Position numbers and translations under genes: made by a program
The notes under the pieces: generated by a model
Database searches by the model: none
What the model saw: only the letters and a program-made list of their open reading frames with translations
Told to the model about the DNA's origin: nothing
Shown here: positions 29,332-29,503 of the stretch, in pieces
Numbering within the stretch: position 1 is the stretch's first letter
How the letters are laid out: every line of letters begins with the position of its first letter
Assembly: GCA_012064415.1 (NCBI GenBank)
Contig: SSNU01000340.1
Coordinates: 1 to 29,503 of the forward strand
DNA: 29,503 nt
Direction: 5' to 3'
DNA from: Gyrodactylus bullatarudis
Taxonomy: Eukaryota > Platyhelminthes > Monogenea > Gyrodactylidea > Gyrodactylidae

Positions 29332-29503
29332 TCAAGATGGAAATTCTCTTCTTTTCTTGACCAATTTCTCCCCTATATCTATATCTCCACCATTTTTATC
29401 ATAAAACTTCCTGAGGTCTCTGATAGCCCCTTCCGCAACACCGTTCGATTGATGGTGTCCAGGTGGTGTGGTAATAAGTGTTGTTCCAAACTCATTGAGG
29501 AAC
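29332..29503 (-). pseudogene. Retrotransposon integrase fragment, cut by the window edge
   Basis: The minus-strand frame is open from the window end to TGA 29334-29332. It reads LITTPPGHHQSNGVAEGAIR followed by DLRKFYDKNG, matching the end of the DDE integrase core of Ty3/gypsy-type elements. There the consensus is tTP..HPQSNG.aER.v..lK, with the third catalytic residue expected at the E of VAE. It stops soon after, so the C-terminal domain is missing or the element is decayed. More of it may lie beyond 29503. Confidence 0.65.

Noticed and set aside
1..29503. tRNA, rRNA or CRISPR features
   Set aside because: No cloverleaf with conserved boxes, no rRNA-like blocks and no regular short direct-repeat array were seen by eye; a tRNA scan was not possible.

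Overview
The window is AT-rich nuclear DNA from an invertebrate animal. Genes are split by GT-AG introns, packed closely, and mixed with decayed transposons and foldback repeats. Recognisable genes are animal-type: an FCHSD/Nervous wreck F-BAR-SH3 protein, Mediator MED27, translation factor eIF5B, ALG13 and the mitochondrial assembly factor COA5/PET191. Many introns are only 24-34 nt long, far below the usual animal minimum. Such very short introns have been reported for dicyemid mesozoans, so a dicyemid or another strongly reduced spiralian parasite is my best guess. This is inference, not proof.

Layout. 1-1063: a 5'-truncated Penelope-like element (PLE) on the minus strand, with a perfect 39-bp inverted repeat. 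1278-3504: a second PLE on the plus strand, frameshifted in the reverse transcriptase and flanked by two hammerhead-ribozyme motifs. 3534-4197: a dead hAT-like transposase. 4238-5905 (-): MED27. 6007-16240 (+): a 13-exon FCHSD/nwk gene whose longer introns hold a TA-flanked MITE, a 204+204 bp foldback, other foldbacks and a possible nested minus-strand gene. 17544-17817 and 18556-19065 (+): two unrecognised proteins. 19615-19958 (-): Ty3/gypsy-like remnant. 20374-21112 (-): frameshifted MULE transposase. 21113-22194: no gene seen. 22195-27083 (-): seven-exon eIF5B. 27160-28038 (+): secreted or membrane cysteine protein. 28060-28614 (-): ALG13. 28611-28913 (-): COA5. 29332-29503 (-): retrotransposon integrase fragment running off the edge.

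The genes form compact pairs. MED27 and nwk diverge from 101 bp, and eIF5B and the cysteine protein diverge from 76 bp. The cysteine protein and ALG13 converge with 21 bp between stop codons. COA5 and ALG13 lie on one strand with the COA5 stop overlapping the ALG13 start as ATGA, which suggests a shared, possibly dicistronic transcript. The most unusual signals are the two hammerhead motifs with compensating helix changes, the ultra-short introns and the ATGA gene overlap.

All gene models come from reading the sequence by eye. Splice sites were chosen by frame, consensus and recalled family alignment, with no transcript support.
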